DNA from: Thioglobus_B sp964558405 | Lineage (GTDB): Bacteria > Pseudomonadota > Gammaproteobacteria > PS1 > Pseudothioglobaceae | Direction: 5' to 3' | DNA: 7,956 bases | Assembly (NCBI GenBank): GCA_964558405.1 | Contig: CAZLDG010000040.1 | Location: 1-7,956 of the forward strand | Shown here: positions 1-6,917 of the stretch, piece by piece | Position numbering within the stretch: the first letter of the stretch is position 1 | Layout: each line of letters begins with the position of its first letter | The notes under the pieces: generated by a model | Told to the model about the DNA's origin: nothing | The model's input: only the letters and a program-made list of their open reading frames with translations | The model's database searches: none | Position numbers and translations under genes: made by a program

Positions 1-680
1 TTTCTAACGAGCTAAATGGTGAGCGTGTTGATGTGATTTTGTGGGATGAAGATCCAGCACAATACGTGATTAATGCCATGGCACCGGCTGAGGTAAGCTC
101 AATTGTGGTTGATGAAGACAAAGGCTCAATGGACATTGCCGTTGAAGACGACCAATTGGCACTTGCCATTGGTAAATGTGGCCAGAACATTAAATTGGCC
201 TCACGTCTAACTGGCTGGAAGCTCAATGTCATGAGCGCCACTGAAGCGGATGAAAAACAAGCCGAAGAAGTGCAAAAAGTGGCAGTGAAGCTAGCCGAAC
301 AATTAGGTGTTGACGCTGAAGTGGCCAGCGTACTGATCGAAGAAGGTTTTGGCAGCATTGACGAAGTGGCCGATGCAGACGCCAGCGCGTTAGAGGCGAT
401 TGAAGAGTTTGATGGCGCCATGGTTGAAGAGTTACAAGAGCGCGCTTCAGATGCGCAATTGGTGCAAGCCTTGGGTGACGCGGAATCTTCAGAGGTATTG
501 ATGAGTGTTGAAGGTGTTGATGAAGTCTTGGCTCAAGCCTTGATTGAATCTGAGATTGAAACCGTTGATGACCTGGCTGAGCTCTCGATTGATGAGCTTT
601 TAGAGATTCAAGATATTGGCACTGAGGCAGCATCTGCTGTTATTATGACAGCAAGAGAAAACGAAGGTTGGTTTGACTAA
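1..680 (+). CDS. nusA: Transcription termination/antitermination factor NusA, C-terminal part (5' end outside window)
   Basis: NusA binds RNA polymerase and nascent RNA and modulates pausing, termination and antitermination. The reading frame is open from base 3, and 225 residues are visible. It enters near the end of KH1 (ERVDVILWDEDPAQ), so the GTG at 33 is internal and not the start. KH2 follows, with the AIGKCGQN loop (GxxG, bases 171-182) and an LTGWKLNVM segment close to the E. coli sequence. Two helix-hairpin-helix acidic repeats come next, at about visible residues 88-155 and 162-222. They are rich in D and E and end in ENEGWFD, matching the terminal W-F region of gammaproteobacterial NusA. 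In E. coli the second repeat contacts the RNA polymerase alpha C-terminal domain. A Cys occupies the second variable GxxG position, where E. coli has Asn. infB starts 51 bp downstream. Identification is firm; the N-terminal and S1 domains are outside the window. Confidence 0.97.
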   Translation, partial: SNELNGERVDVILWDEDPAQYVINAMAPAEVSSIVVDEDKGSMDIAVEDDQLALAIGKCGQNIKLASRLTGWKLNVMSATEADEKQAEEVQKVAVKLAEQLGVDAEVASVLIEEGFGSIDEVADADASALEAIEEFDGAMVEELQERASDAQLVQALGDAESSEVLMSVEGVDEVLAQALIESEIETVDDLAELSIDELLEIQDIGTEAASAVIMTARENEGWFD

Positions 681-682
681 GG

Positions 683-710
683 ATTGATCTATTTAAGACA
701 ATTATTTTTT
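683..710 (+). terminator. Weak stem-loop plus T-tract between nusA and infB (candidate attenuator or pause site)
   Basis: ATTG (683-686) pairs with CAAT (699-702) and TCT (688-690) with AGA (696-698). A single A bulges at 687 and the loop is ATTTA. The sequence TATTTTTT (703-710) follows directly. The shape is that of an intrinsic terminator, but the stem has only two G-C pairs and one bulge, so it would be weak. It could attenuate or pause transcription between nusA and infB, or be chance in an AT-rich spacer. The structure is seen in the sequence; the role is a guess. Confidence 0.25.
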
Positions 711-731
711 CTACATATATAAGAAGACATT

Positions 732-3152
732 ATGGCACATACAGTTCAAACCTTATCTAAGCTTTTGAAGAAGACCCCGGATGAGGTGATTACCATTTTG
801 ACCAATGCGGGCATCAAGGGCAAGAATGAAGATTCAGAGATTTCTGCAGAAGAAAGAAAGATTCTGATGGGCTCTTTGTCAAAGCGTTCTAGTAGCAAGT
901 CAAGTATTTCGGTATCGCGTCAACCAAGCAAATCCACAGCCGGCAGCAGCAGTGGCGGTGTTAAGATCCAGGTTAAGAAAAAACGCACCAAGCCAGCAGT
1001 TGCACCTGCGGCTGATCAGAGCGCTAACGAAGCCGCGATTAAAGCCAGAGAGGCACTAGAGGCTGGCAAAGCAGCGGATGAAAAGATGCGCGAACAAGAT
1101 GCCAAGCGTCAAGAAATGACGCGTCTGCAAAAAGAGCAAGAGGCCGCATTAAAAGCCCAAGCTGAGCAAGCCAAACAAGCGCAGACACAGTCAGAGCCAG
1201 CAGAGAAAAAACCTGAAGAGGCGGAGGCGAAAAAACCTAAGCGTTTGCGTAATGCATCAGAGACCAAGCCACGCGAGCAATTGCATGTGGCCAAGAAAAA
1301 CCCAAAACGCAAACTCAAGAAAAAAGACCGTACGCGTCTGAGCCAAAAGGTTCAGGACGAACAGGCGCAACACGCTTTCCAAAAGCCGGTTGAAAAAGTA
1401 GTACACACCGTGGAAGTGGGCGAGAACATTAAGATTTCTGACCTAGCACAACAAATGACCACCAAGGTGGGTGAAGTGTTGAAAGTGCTAATGGGCATGG
1501 GCGTAATGGCCACACTCAATGATGTGATCGATCAAGACACCGCACTATTGGTGGTTGAAGAGATGGGCCATAAAGGTGTTGCTTCTAAAGAAGAAACGGT
1601 TGAGGACGCTATTTTGTCAGAGGCACATGACGAGGGCAATCAGCAAGCACGTCCACCAGTGGTTACCATCATGGGTCACGTTGATCATGGTAAGACTTCA
1701 CTACTGGATCATATCCGTAAGGCCAAAGTGGCCGACGGTGAAGCTGGCGGTATTACTCAGCATATTGGTGCTTATCAGGTTGAGTCAAATGGCAGCGCCA
1801 TTACTTTTATTGATACACCGGGACACGCGGCATTTTCGAAAATGCGCTCACGTGGTGCTAATGCTACTGATATTGTTATTTTGGTGGTGGCAGCTGATGA
1901 TGGTGTTATGCCGCAAACTATTGAGTCGATTAAGCATGCCAAGAGTGCAGATGTGCCTTTGATTGTTGCCATTAATAAGATGGATAAAGAAGGCGCCAAT
2001 CCTGATAAGATCAAGCAAGTACTCTCTACCCATGATGTAATTTCTGAGGATTGGGGTGGTGATGTGATGATGGTACCGGTTTCAGCCCATACGGGTCAAG
2101 GCATTGATGAATTATTAGAAGCCATTACTCTAACTGCTGAAGTATTGGAATTCTCAGCAGTGGCGGATGCGCCGGCCAAAGGCGTGGTGCTAGAAGCGCG
2201 TCTGGATAAGGGTCGTGGTAAGGTAACCACAGTATTGGTACAATCAGGTACCTTGAAAAAAGGCGATATTGTGATTGCTGGCCTAGAGTACGGCAAAATT
2301 AAACAAATTATTAACGATCAAGGCAAGCCGGTTAAACAGGCAGGTCCATCAACACCGGTTGAAATTTTGGGTCTATCAGGCGTACCGGATTCAGGTGATG
2401 AAATGCTGGCGGTTGAATCTGAGCGTAAAGCCCGTGAAGTGGCTGACTTTAGAAAGACCAGAGATCGTGAAGCTGAGTTGCAAAGACAACAAGCAGCGAA
2501 GATGGATAACTTCTTGCAGAAGATGGAAGAAGGTGATGTTTCTACCGTTAATGTCTTGATTAAATCTGATGTACGCGGTTCGGCACAAGCTTTGGTTGAA
2601 GCCTTGGAAGAGCTCTCTACTGATGAGGTGCGTGTTAAGGTTGTCTCTAGTGGCGTGGGCGGTATTAACAATACCGATATTACCCTGGCTGCTACCTCTG
2701 ATGCCTTAGTGCTTGGTTTTAACGTGCGTGCTGATGCAGTGGCGCGTAAGACCGCTGATAACGAAGGTGTACGTATCGAGTACTACTCGGTTATTTATAA
2801 CCTGATTGATGATGTTAAAGCGATTATGAGCGGTATGTTATCGCCAGAGCTTAGTGAGAATATCATCGGTATCGCCCAAGTAAAAGATGTCTTTAAGTCA
2901 CCTAAGTTTGGCGATATTGCTGGTTGTATGGTGGAAGAAGGCGTGGTCAGAAGAGACTCGCCAATCCGCGTACTGCGTGATAGCGTGGTTATCTATGAAG
3001 GCGAGTTAGAGTCACTTAGACGTTTTAAAGACGACGTGAAGGAAGTGAAATCAGGTACCGAATGTGGTATCGGTGTACTAAACTACACCGATGTGCAGCC
3101 AGGCGACCAGATTGAGGTATTCGAGCGCGTTGAAACCGCCAGAAGTATCTAG
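732..3152 (+). CDS. infB: Translation initiation factor IF-2
   Basis: IF2 is the GTPase that places fMet-tRNA on the 30S subunit and promotes 50S joining. The protein has 806 residues, somewhat shorter than the 890 of E. coli. Domains in order: an N-terminal IF2_N domain (about 1-52); a Ser-rich then Lys/Ala/Glu/Gln-rich linker (about 53-222) with a very basic cluster near 188-202; a second IF2_N-like subdomain (about 228-280); the G domain (about 308-470); a beta-barrel domain; a coupling region with a long charged helix (about 562-600); and the C-terminal domains, including the fMet-tRNA-binding region (about 730-785). GTPase motifs are intact: G1 GHVDHGKT 315-322, G2 GGITQHIG 339-346, G3 DTPGH 361-365 with its catalytic His, G4 NKMD 415-418 and G5 SAH 451-453. 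The ATG is preceded by AAGAAG at 721-726, a modest Shine-Dalgarno. rbfA begins 6 bp after the stop. Shorter IF2 forms from internal starts occur in E. coli; I could not identify such a site here. Confidence 0.99.
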   Translation: MAHTVQTLSKLLKKTPDEVITILTNAGIKGKNEDSEISAEERKILMGSLSKRSSSKSSISVSRQPSKSTAGSSSGGVKIQVKKKRTKPAVAPAADQSANEAAIKAREALEAGKAADEKMREQDAKRQEMTRLQKEQEAALKAQAEQAKQAQTQSEPAEKKPEEAEAKKPKRLRNASETKPREQLHVAKKNPKRKLKKKDRTRLSQKVQDEQAQHAFQKPVEKVVHTVEVGENIKISDLAQQMTTKVGEVLKVLMGMGVMATLNDVIDQDTALLVVEEMGHKGVASKEETVEDAILSEAHDEGNQQARPPVVTIMGHVDHGKTSLLDHIRKAKVADGEAGGITQHIGAYQVESNGSAITFIDTPGHAAFSKMRSRGANATDIVILVVAADDGVMPQTIESIKHAKSADVPLIVAINKMDKEGANPDKIKQVLSTHDVISEDWGGDVMMVPVSAHTGQGIDELLEAITLTAEVLEFSAVADAPAKGVVLEARLDKGRGKVTTVLVQSGTLKKGDIVIAGLEYGKIKQIINDQGKPVKQAGPSTPVEILGLSGVPDSGDEMLAVESERKAREVADFRKTRDREAELQRQQAAKMDNFLQKMEEGDVSTVNVLIKSDVRGSAQALVEALEELSTDEVRVKVVSSGVGGINNTDITLAATSDALVLGFNVRADAVARKTADNEGVRIEYYSVIYNLIDDVKAIMSGMLSPELSENIIGIAQVKDVFKSPKFGDIAGCMVEEGVVRRDSPIRVLRDSVVIYEGELESLRRFKDDVKEVKSGTECGIGVLNYTDVQPGDQIEVFERVETARSI

Positions 3153-3158
3153 TCTTCT

Positions 3159-3497
3159 ATGCCAGAGCAACCGTCTTATCGAGTTGAACGCATCAATGAA
3201 TTGGTGCGTCGAGAGCTGGTTACTCTACTAAAACGCGAAACCAAAGATCCTAGATTGCAGGCGGTCAGCGTCACCGATGTGGAAACGGCCAAAGACCTTT
3301 CCAGTGCTCGCGTGTTTTATACAGTAAACGAGTCTGACCAACAACAAATCCAGCCTCTACTGGATAAGGCTAGTGGCTTTTTCCGCTCTCGTCTTTCCAA
3401 AACTTTGGCGCTAAGACATACGCCGGCACTGCGTTTTATTTATGATTCTGCTCCCAATACTGGTGCACGAATCGAAGAGTTAATCTCCAAATTATAG
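3159..3497 (+). CDS. rbfA: 30S ribosome-binding factor RbfA
   Basis: RbfA is a small KH-fold protein that binds immature 30S subunits and helps 16S rRNA 5'-end maturation, especially in the cold. The 112-residue product has the usual length core. Conserved stretches are RVERINELVRREL (8-20), KDPRLQAVSVTDVE (29-42) and AKDLSSARVFYT (44-55). The Ala-x-Gly kink typical of the RbfA KH variant is ASG at 71-73. The C-terminal stretch ALRHTPALRFIYDS (84-97) runs into the closing helix IEELISKL. The ATG lies 6 bp after the infB stop. No good Shine-Dalgarno is close (AGAAG at 3141-3145 is too far), so translation probably depends on ribosomes arriving from infB. The infB-rbfA-truB order is the standard one, and the assignment is secure. 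Confidence 0.97.
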   Translation: MPEQPSYRVERINELVRRELVTLLKRETKDPRLQAVSVTDVETAKDLSSARVFYTVNESDQQQIQPLLDKASGFFRSRLSKTLALRHTPALRFIYDSAPNTGARIEELISKL

Positions 3498-3509
3498 TTG
3501 CGTGCCCAG

Positions 3510-4427
3510 ATGTCAAGGCGCAACAAAAAAGGCAGAGTAATCAATGGAGTGGTCTTGTTAGACAAGGCCACCGGCCTAAGTTCTAACAAAGCCCTACAAC
3601 AAGTCAAGCGCCTATATGACGCACAAAAAGCGGGCCACACTGGTGCGCTTGACCCCTTGGCCAGCGGCATTTTACCCATTTGCTTAGGCGAGGCAACCAA
3701 GGTAGCGCAGTTTCTACTAGATGATGATAAAAAGTATTGGGTGCGCGCCAAGTTAGGTCAGACCACCACTACCGGCGATAGTGAAGGCGAAGTTGTGCAG
3801 ACACTGGATGCTTCTGGTGTGAACCAGGCAGATATCATCTCAATTGCTCAGGATTTTATTGGTGAGATAGCTCAGGTGCCGCCGATGTATTCGGCGCTGA
3901 AAAAAGACGGACAGCCTTTGTATAAGCTGGCACGCCAAGGCATTGAAGTTGAGCGAAAAGCGCGCCAAGTCACGATTCATAGCATTGATTTTATCGATTT
4001 TAATGCTGGAACTTTTGCCCTGGAAGTGGCCTGCTCTAAAGGCACTTATATTCGCTCGCTGATTGAGGATATCGGCACGGCGCTGGGTTGTGGTGCGCAC
4101 GTGGTAGGACTTAGACGTATTGGTTTTGCTCATTTTGATATCGCCCAGAGTATTAGCTTTGAGCAGTTAGAAGCGTTGCACAGTGATGACTTTTCGCAAT
4201 TAGATGCAAAACTACTACCCAGTGAAGACATGCTACCTAAGTTTCGACGTATCGATTTGAGCCAGGAGCACAGTATTGACATTGGTTTTGGACGCAAGAT
4301 TAATTGTGGGCAAACTGGGGAAGAGACCTTGGTTAAATTATTTGATCATCAGAGGCGATTCTTGGGCATCGGCACTTTAACACCTAATGGCACCATTGCC
4401 CCTAAGCGCTTATTCGTCCAGGACTAG
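3510..4427 (+). CDS. truB: tRNA pseudouridine(55) synthase TruB
   Basis: TruB converts U55 in the T-loop of tRNAs to pseudouridine and also acts as a tRNA-folding chaperone. Starting at the ATG at 3510 gives 305 residues. MSRRNKKGRVINGVVLLDK then lines up with the E. coli N-terminus, and the catalytic Asp of AGHTGALDPLASG falls at residue 48, as in E. coli. The substrate-stacking Tyr is Y76 (KKYWVRAKLG), and the active-site Arg is in CSKGTYIRS (R182). A C-terminal PUA domain (about 245-305) ends in TIAPKRLFVQD. An in-frame TTG at 3498, directly after the rbfA stop, would add four residues; homology argues against it. Neither start has a clear Shine-Dalgarno, which fits coupling to rbfA. In E. 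coli the next genes are rpsO-pnp; here an unknown gene follows. Confidence 0.97.
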   Translation: MSRRNKKGRVINGVVLLDKATGLSSNKALQQVKRLYDAQKAGHTGALDPLASGILPICLGEATKVAQFLLDDDKKYWVRAKLGQTTTTGDSEGEVVQTLDASGVNQADIISIAQDFIGEIAQVPPMYSALKKDGQPLYKLARQGIEVERKARQVTIHSIDFIDFNAGTFALEVACSKGTYIRSLIEDIGTALGCGAHVVGLRRIGFAHFDIAQSISFEQLEALHSDDFSQLDAKLLPSEDMLPKFRRIDLSQEHSIDIGFGRKINCGQTGEETLVKLFDHQRRFLGIGTLTPNGTIAPKRLFVQD

Positions 4428-4443
4428 TTTTTTTGTCTATAAT
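4417..4443 (+). promoter_or_regulatory. Candidate promoter with perfect -10 box ahead of the unknown gene
   Basis: TATAAT occurs at 4438-4443, just after the truB stop and a run of seven T's (4428-4434). The -35 region is poor: TCCAGG or CGTCCA at 16-17 bp spacing resembles TTGACA only weakly. A start site 6-8 bp after the -10 would fall at about 4449-4451, two to four bases ahead of the ATG at 4453, giving an almost leaderless mRNA. There is no purine-rich ribosome-binding site between them. The hexamer is seen in the sequence; promoter activity is inferred. Confidence 0.3.
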
Positions 4444-4452
4444 TCTGCATAT

Positions 4453-5091
4453 ATGAACACGGGTAATAACAATAAAAAAGCCTTGGTTGGCTATTATTTT
4501 GACGACAACTTAATGCGCAGCGTTAAGGGCGATAAAAGCCTGCGTGATAGTGTTTATAACCGTGAACGCACCATGAATTTGGTGGATGAGAATATTGATG
4601 AGCTCTTAGAGGTTATTTTGTTCTTATTGCTTTCAACCGGTATTTATCGTATCGTTATTGGTCTGAACAATGGCGAGATTAAAACCTCTAGTGTGTTCGA
4701 TCCATTTAATGTAGAAGTGCATTTGGCCGAGGATTTGTTGGTACCGGATTATGTGTTTCACCATTTTGGCACCATTTCTTTGGATGAGAAAGAGGCACTG
4801 ATTGAGCGTTATTATCAAATGCTGGAGCACGATCCTGCTTTTGATTTTCTCTCTGAAGAATGGCAAGAAGCCTTCCATAAACGCAATGAAACCATGAACC
4901 AACTCACGGACGAGCAGGACTTGCGTTATATTATTGAGCATATTCCAGCGCTGAGGAATCTTGAGGGTTATTATCTGCGCTCCGCAGTGATTAATTTGTT
5001 TAACTCCACCGTTTCTATGTCGTTTAACTGCGATGGTACGCAGATTATGTCACATAAGAAATTTAAAGAATTTATTGAAGAGTATCTATGA
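4453..5091 (+). CDS. Hypothetical protein, 212 residues, family not recognised
   Basis: I do not recognise this protein. The ATG at 4453 gives 212 residues. An earlier in-frame ATG at 4387 lies inside the truB PUA region and would add 22 residues with no conserved look, so 4453 is preferred. The product is acidic by hand count (about 36 D/E against about 20 K/R) and has no signal peptide. It has one hydrophobic stretch at about 51-70 (LLEVILFLLLSTGIYRIVIG). That stretch is interrupted by an Arg and directly follows an acidic segment, so it reads more like a buried helix and strand than a membrane span. The rest looks like a soluble alpha/beta protein, with helix-like charged segments at about 110-170 and 200-212 and a single Cys (C193). 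Its TGA overlaps the purD ATG as ATGA, so translational coupling to purD is likely. Base composition resembles its neighbours, so recent transfer is not suggested. Function unknown. Confidence 0.85.
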   Translation: MNTGNNNKKALVGYYFDDNLMRSVKGDKSLRDSVYNRERTMNLVDENIDELLEVILFLLLSTGIYRIVIGLNNGEIKTSSVFDPFNVEVHLAEDLLVPDYVFHHFGTISLDEKEALIERYYQMLEHDPAFDFLSEEWQEAFHKRNETMNQLTDEQDLRYIIEHIPALRNLEGYYLRSAVINLFNSTVSMSFNCDGTQIMSHKKFKEFIEEYL

Positions 5092-6356
5092 AATTATTAG
5101 TAATCGGTTCTGGCGGCCGCGAACACGCCTTGGCATGGCAGTGCGCCCAATTTGATGAAGTTGAAGAAGTCTTTGTGGCACCGGGTAATGCGGGTACAAA
5201 CCTAGAAGACAAACTCACCAATATTGAAATAGGTTCAGAAGATGTGGACGCTTTGATGGCCTTTGCCAAAGCACAAGCAATTGATTTGACGATTGTTGGC
5301 CCTGAAGCACCTTTGGTGATTGGTGTGGTTGATGCCTTCCAAGCGGCAGGATTGAAGATTTTTGGCCCAACACAGGCCGCGGCGCAACTCGAAGGCTCCA
5401 AGGCTTTTTGTAAAGACTTTTTGGCGCGTAACGAGATTCCAACCGCCTTTTATAAAGTGTTTACCGAGGTAGAGCCTGCGATTGCTTATGTTAAAGACAA
5501 AGGCGTGCCAATTGTGATTAAGGCCGACGGTTTAGCAGCCGGTAAAGGCGTGATTATTGCCAATACGCAGCAAGAGGCAGAAGCCGCTATTAATGACATG
5601 TTAGAAGGCAATCGTTTTGGCGAGGCCGGTTCACGCGTGGTAGTGGAAGAATTTTTGGCCGGAGAAGAGGCCAGTTTTATTGTGATGGTTGATGGTAAAA
5701 ACATTTTGCCAATGGCCACTTCGCAGGATCATAAGGCGCGTGATAATGGCGATAAGGGCCCTAATACTGGCGGTATGGGCGCCTACTCACCTGCACCGAT
5801 TGTCAGTGATGAAATCTTTGCAGATGTGATGGAAACGGTGATTCGACCAACGGTTGAAGGCATGGCCAGTGAGGGTAATCCTTATACGGGATTCCTGTAC
5901 GCCGGTCTGATGATTGATGATCAGGGTAGATCTAAAGTATTGGAATACAATTGTCGTTTTGGTGATCCAGAAACTCAGCCAATTATGATGCGTCTGAAAT
6001 CTAATCTAGCACAGTTGTGTTTATTAGCAACTGAAGGACAATTGGATCAGGCTAGTATTGACTGGGATTCGCGTGCGTCGATGGGTGTGGTCTTGGCTGC
6101 AGATGGCTATCCAGGTGCGTATGCTTCAGGCGAAGTGATTGGTCTGCCGGCAGACGCCGAGGATGCTAAAGTATTCCACGCGGGCACCAAGACCGCAGGC
6201 GATCAAGTGCTCTCTAATGGTGGTCGCGTATTGTGTGCAACTGCATTGGGTGAGGATATTCAACAAGCCCAAGATAATGCTTATGCACTGCTGAAACAAA
6301 TCGATTGGCCAGGCGCTTATTATCGAGACGATATTGGCTTCAAAGCACTAAAATAA
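5088..6356 (+). CDS. purD: Phosphoribosylamine-glycine ligase (GAR synthetase)
   Basis: PurD joins glycine to 5-phosphoribosylamine using ATP, the second step of de novo purine synthesis in the cytoplasm. The 422 residues match the usual single-domain bacterial length of about 420-430. An N-terminal domain begins MKLLVIGSGGREHALAW (1-17), with APGNAGT at 31-37 and VGPEAPLVIG at 70-79. The ATP-grasp domain follows, with PIVIKADGLAAGKGV (141-155), GPNTGGMGAY (224-233) and the GARS signature RFGDPETQ (290-297). The C-terminal domain runs from about 328 to 422. The start codon overlaps the stop of the upstream unknown gene (ATGA), with GAAGAG at 5077-5082 as ribosome-binding site. rnhB follows after 3 bp. 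There is no purH or other purine gene in view, so the pathway is dispersed, at least locally. Confidence 0.98.
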   Translation: MKLLVIGSGGREHALAWQCAQFDEVEEVFVAPGNAGTNLEDKLTNIEIGSEDVDALMAFAKAQAIDLTIVGPEAPLVIGVVDAFQAAGLKIFGPTQAAAQLEGSKAFCKDFLARNEIPTAFYKVFTEVEPAIAYVKDKGVPIVIKADGLAAGKGVIIANTQQEAEAAINDMLEGNRFGEAGSRVVVEEFLAGEEASFIVMVDGKNILPMATSQDHKARDNGDKGPNTGGMGAYSPAPIVSDEIFADVMETVIRPTVEGMASEGNPYTGFLYAGLMIDDQGRSKVLEYNCRFGDPETQPIMMRLKSNLAQLCLLATEGQLDQASIDWDSRASMGVVLAADGYPGAYASGEVIGLPADAEDAKVFHAGTKTAGDQVLSNGGRVLCATALGEDIQQAQDNAYALLKQIDWPGAYYRDDIGFKALK

Positions 6357-6359
6357 TCC

Positions 6360-6917
6360 ATGGTTATCGTCGGTGTTGACGAGGCAGGCCGCGGGCCTTT
6401 GGTGGGCTCGGTGGTTGCGGGCGCGGTGGTGTTGCCAGAGAATTTTAATTTGCCTGAGCTAACCGATTCTAAAAAACTCAGCGAGAAAAAACGCGAAGCC
6501 CTATATCAAGTCATTACCCAACAATGCCAGTGGGCCGTGGGCGAGGTGGATGCTGGCATTATCGATGAGATCAATATCTTACAAGCCACCATGCTGGCGA
6601 TGCGTCGCGCGGTTGAAGGCTTGGGTGCGTCTTATAATCAGGTGTTGGTGGACGGTAATCGTTGCCCTGAATTAGAAAATTGCACCGCGATTGTTAAAGG
6701 TGATTTAACCGAACCGGTTATCTCGGCCGCTTCGATTATTGCCAAGGTGACGCGTGATCGACAAATGATAGAGCTGGATCGTCAGTATCCGGGTTATGGC
6801 TTCGCTCAGCACAAAGGCTATGGCACCAAAGCCCATTTGCAGGCTTTGCAGGCGTTAGGCCCGATAGCGGGCGAGCACCGTTTTTCGTTTGCGCCGATTC
6901 GTCGACTACTTGATTAA
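6360..6917 (+). CDS. rnhB: Ribonuclease HII
   Basis: RNase HII cleaves RNA in RNA-DNA hybrids and cuts 5' of single ribonucleotides in duplex DNA, starting ribonucleotide excision repair. The 185 residues form a compact type 2 RNase H. The start motif GVDEAGRGPLVG (5-16) carries the metal-binding D7 and E8. VLVDGNRCP supplies D98 and IVKGD supplies D115, completing the D-E-D-D set. ISAASIIAKVTRD (121-133) and YGFAQHKGYGTKAH (146-159) are further family signatures. The ATG is 3 bp after the purD stop with no evident Shine-Dalgarno, which suggests coupling. It lacks the longer N-terminus seen in some relatives but has a complete core. Its stop codon overlaps that of the convergent downstream gene. 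Confidence 0.97.
   Translation: MVIVGVDEAGRGPLVGSVVAGAVVLPENFNLPELTDSKKLSEKKREALYQVITQQCQWAVGEVDAGIIDEINILQATMLAMRRAVEGLGASYNQVLVDGNRCPELENCTAIVKGDLTEPVISAASIIAKVTRDRQMIELDRQYPGYGFAQHKGYGTKAHLQALQALGPIAGEHRFSFAPIRRLLD

Noticed and set aside
229..633. Open frame of 134 codons on the - strand inside nusA
   Set aside because: It lies wholly opposite a strongly conserved coding region, is rich in Q, L, R and H as expected from the complement of acidic codons, and has no recognisable motif.
693..721. Promoter for infB: TTAAGA, 17 bp, TATATA
   Set aside because: Both boxes are weak matches in a 51-bp AT-rich spacer where such matches arise by chance. infB is expected to be read through from nusA.
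960..1400. Lys/Ala/Glu-rich low-complexity stretch of infB as a repeat or inserted element
   Set aside because: A charged, poorly conserved linker at this position is normal for proteobacterial IF2, and I see no tandem DNA repeat. I also looked for an internal start for a short IF2 form and found none with a convincing ribosome-binding site.
1555..1962. Open frame of 135 codons in another + frame over the infB G domain
   Set aside because: It overlaps the most conserved part of infB, and its composition is that of a frame-shifted shadow.
3498..3509. TTG start for truB directly after the rbfA stop
   Set aside because: The ATG at 3510 aligns with the E. coli N-terminus and puts the catalytic Asp at residue 48. 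The TTG adds four non-conserved residues and has no ribosome-binding site.
4403..4424. TAAGCGCTTA palindrome and a GTCC-A-GGAC inverted repeat before the T-run, as a truB terminator
   Set aside because: The palindrome has no loop and lies inside the coding sequence. The second repeat allows only 3-4 pairs with a tiny loop. Together they do not make a credible intrinsic terminator, although the T-run is real.
4387..4452. Longer start for the unknown gene at the ATG at 4387
   Set aside because: It would lie within the conserved truB C-terminus and add 22 residues that look like a frame shadow. The ATG at 4453 begins directly after the intergenic spacer.
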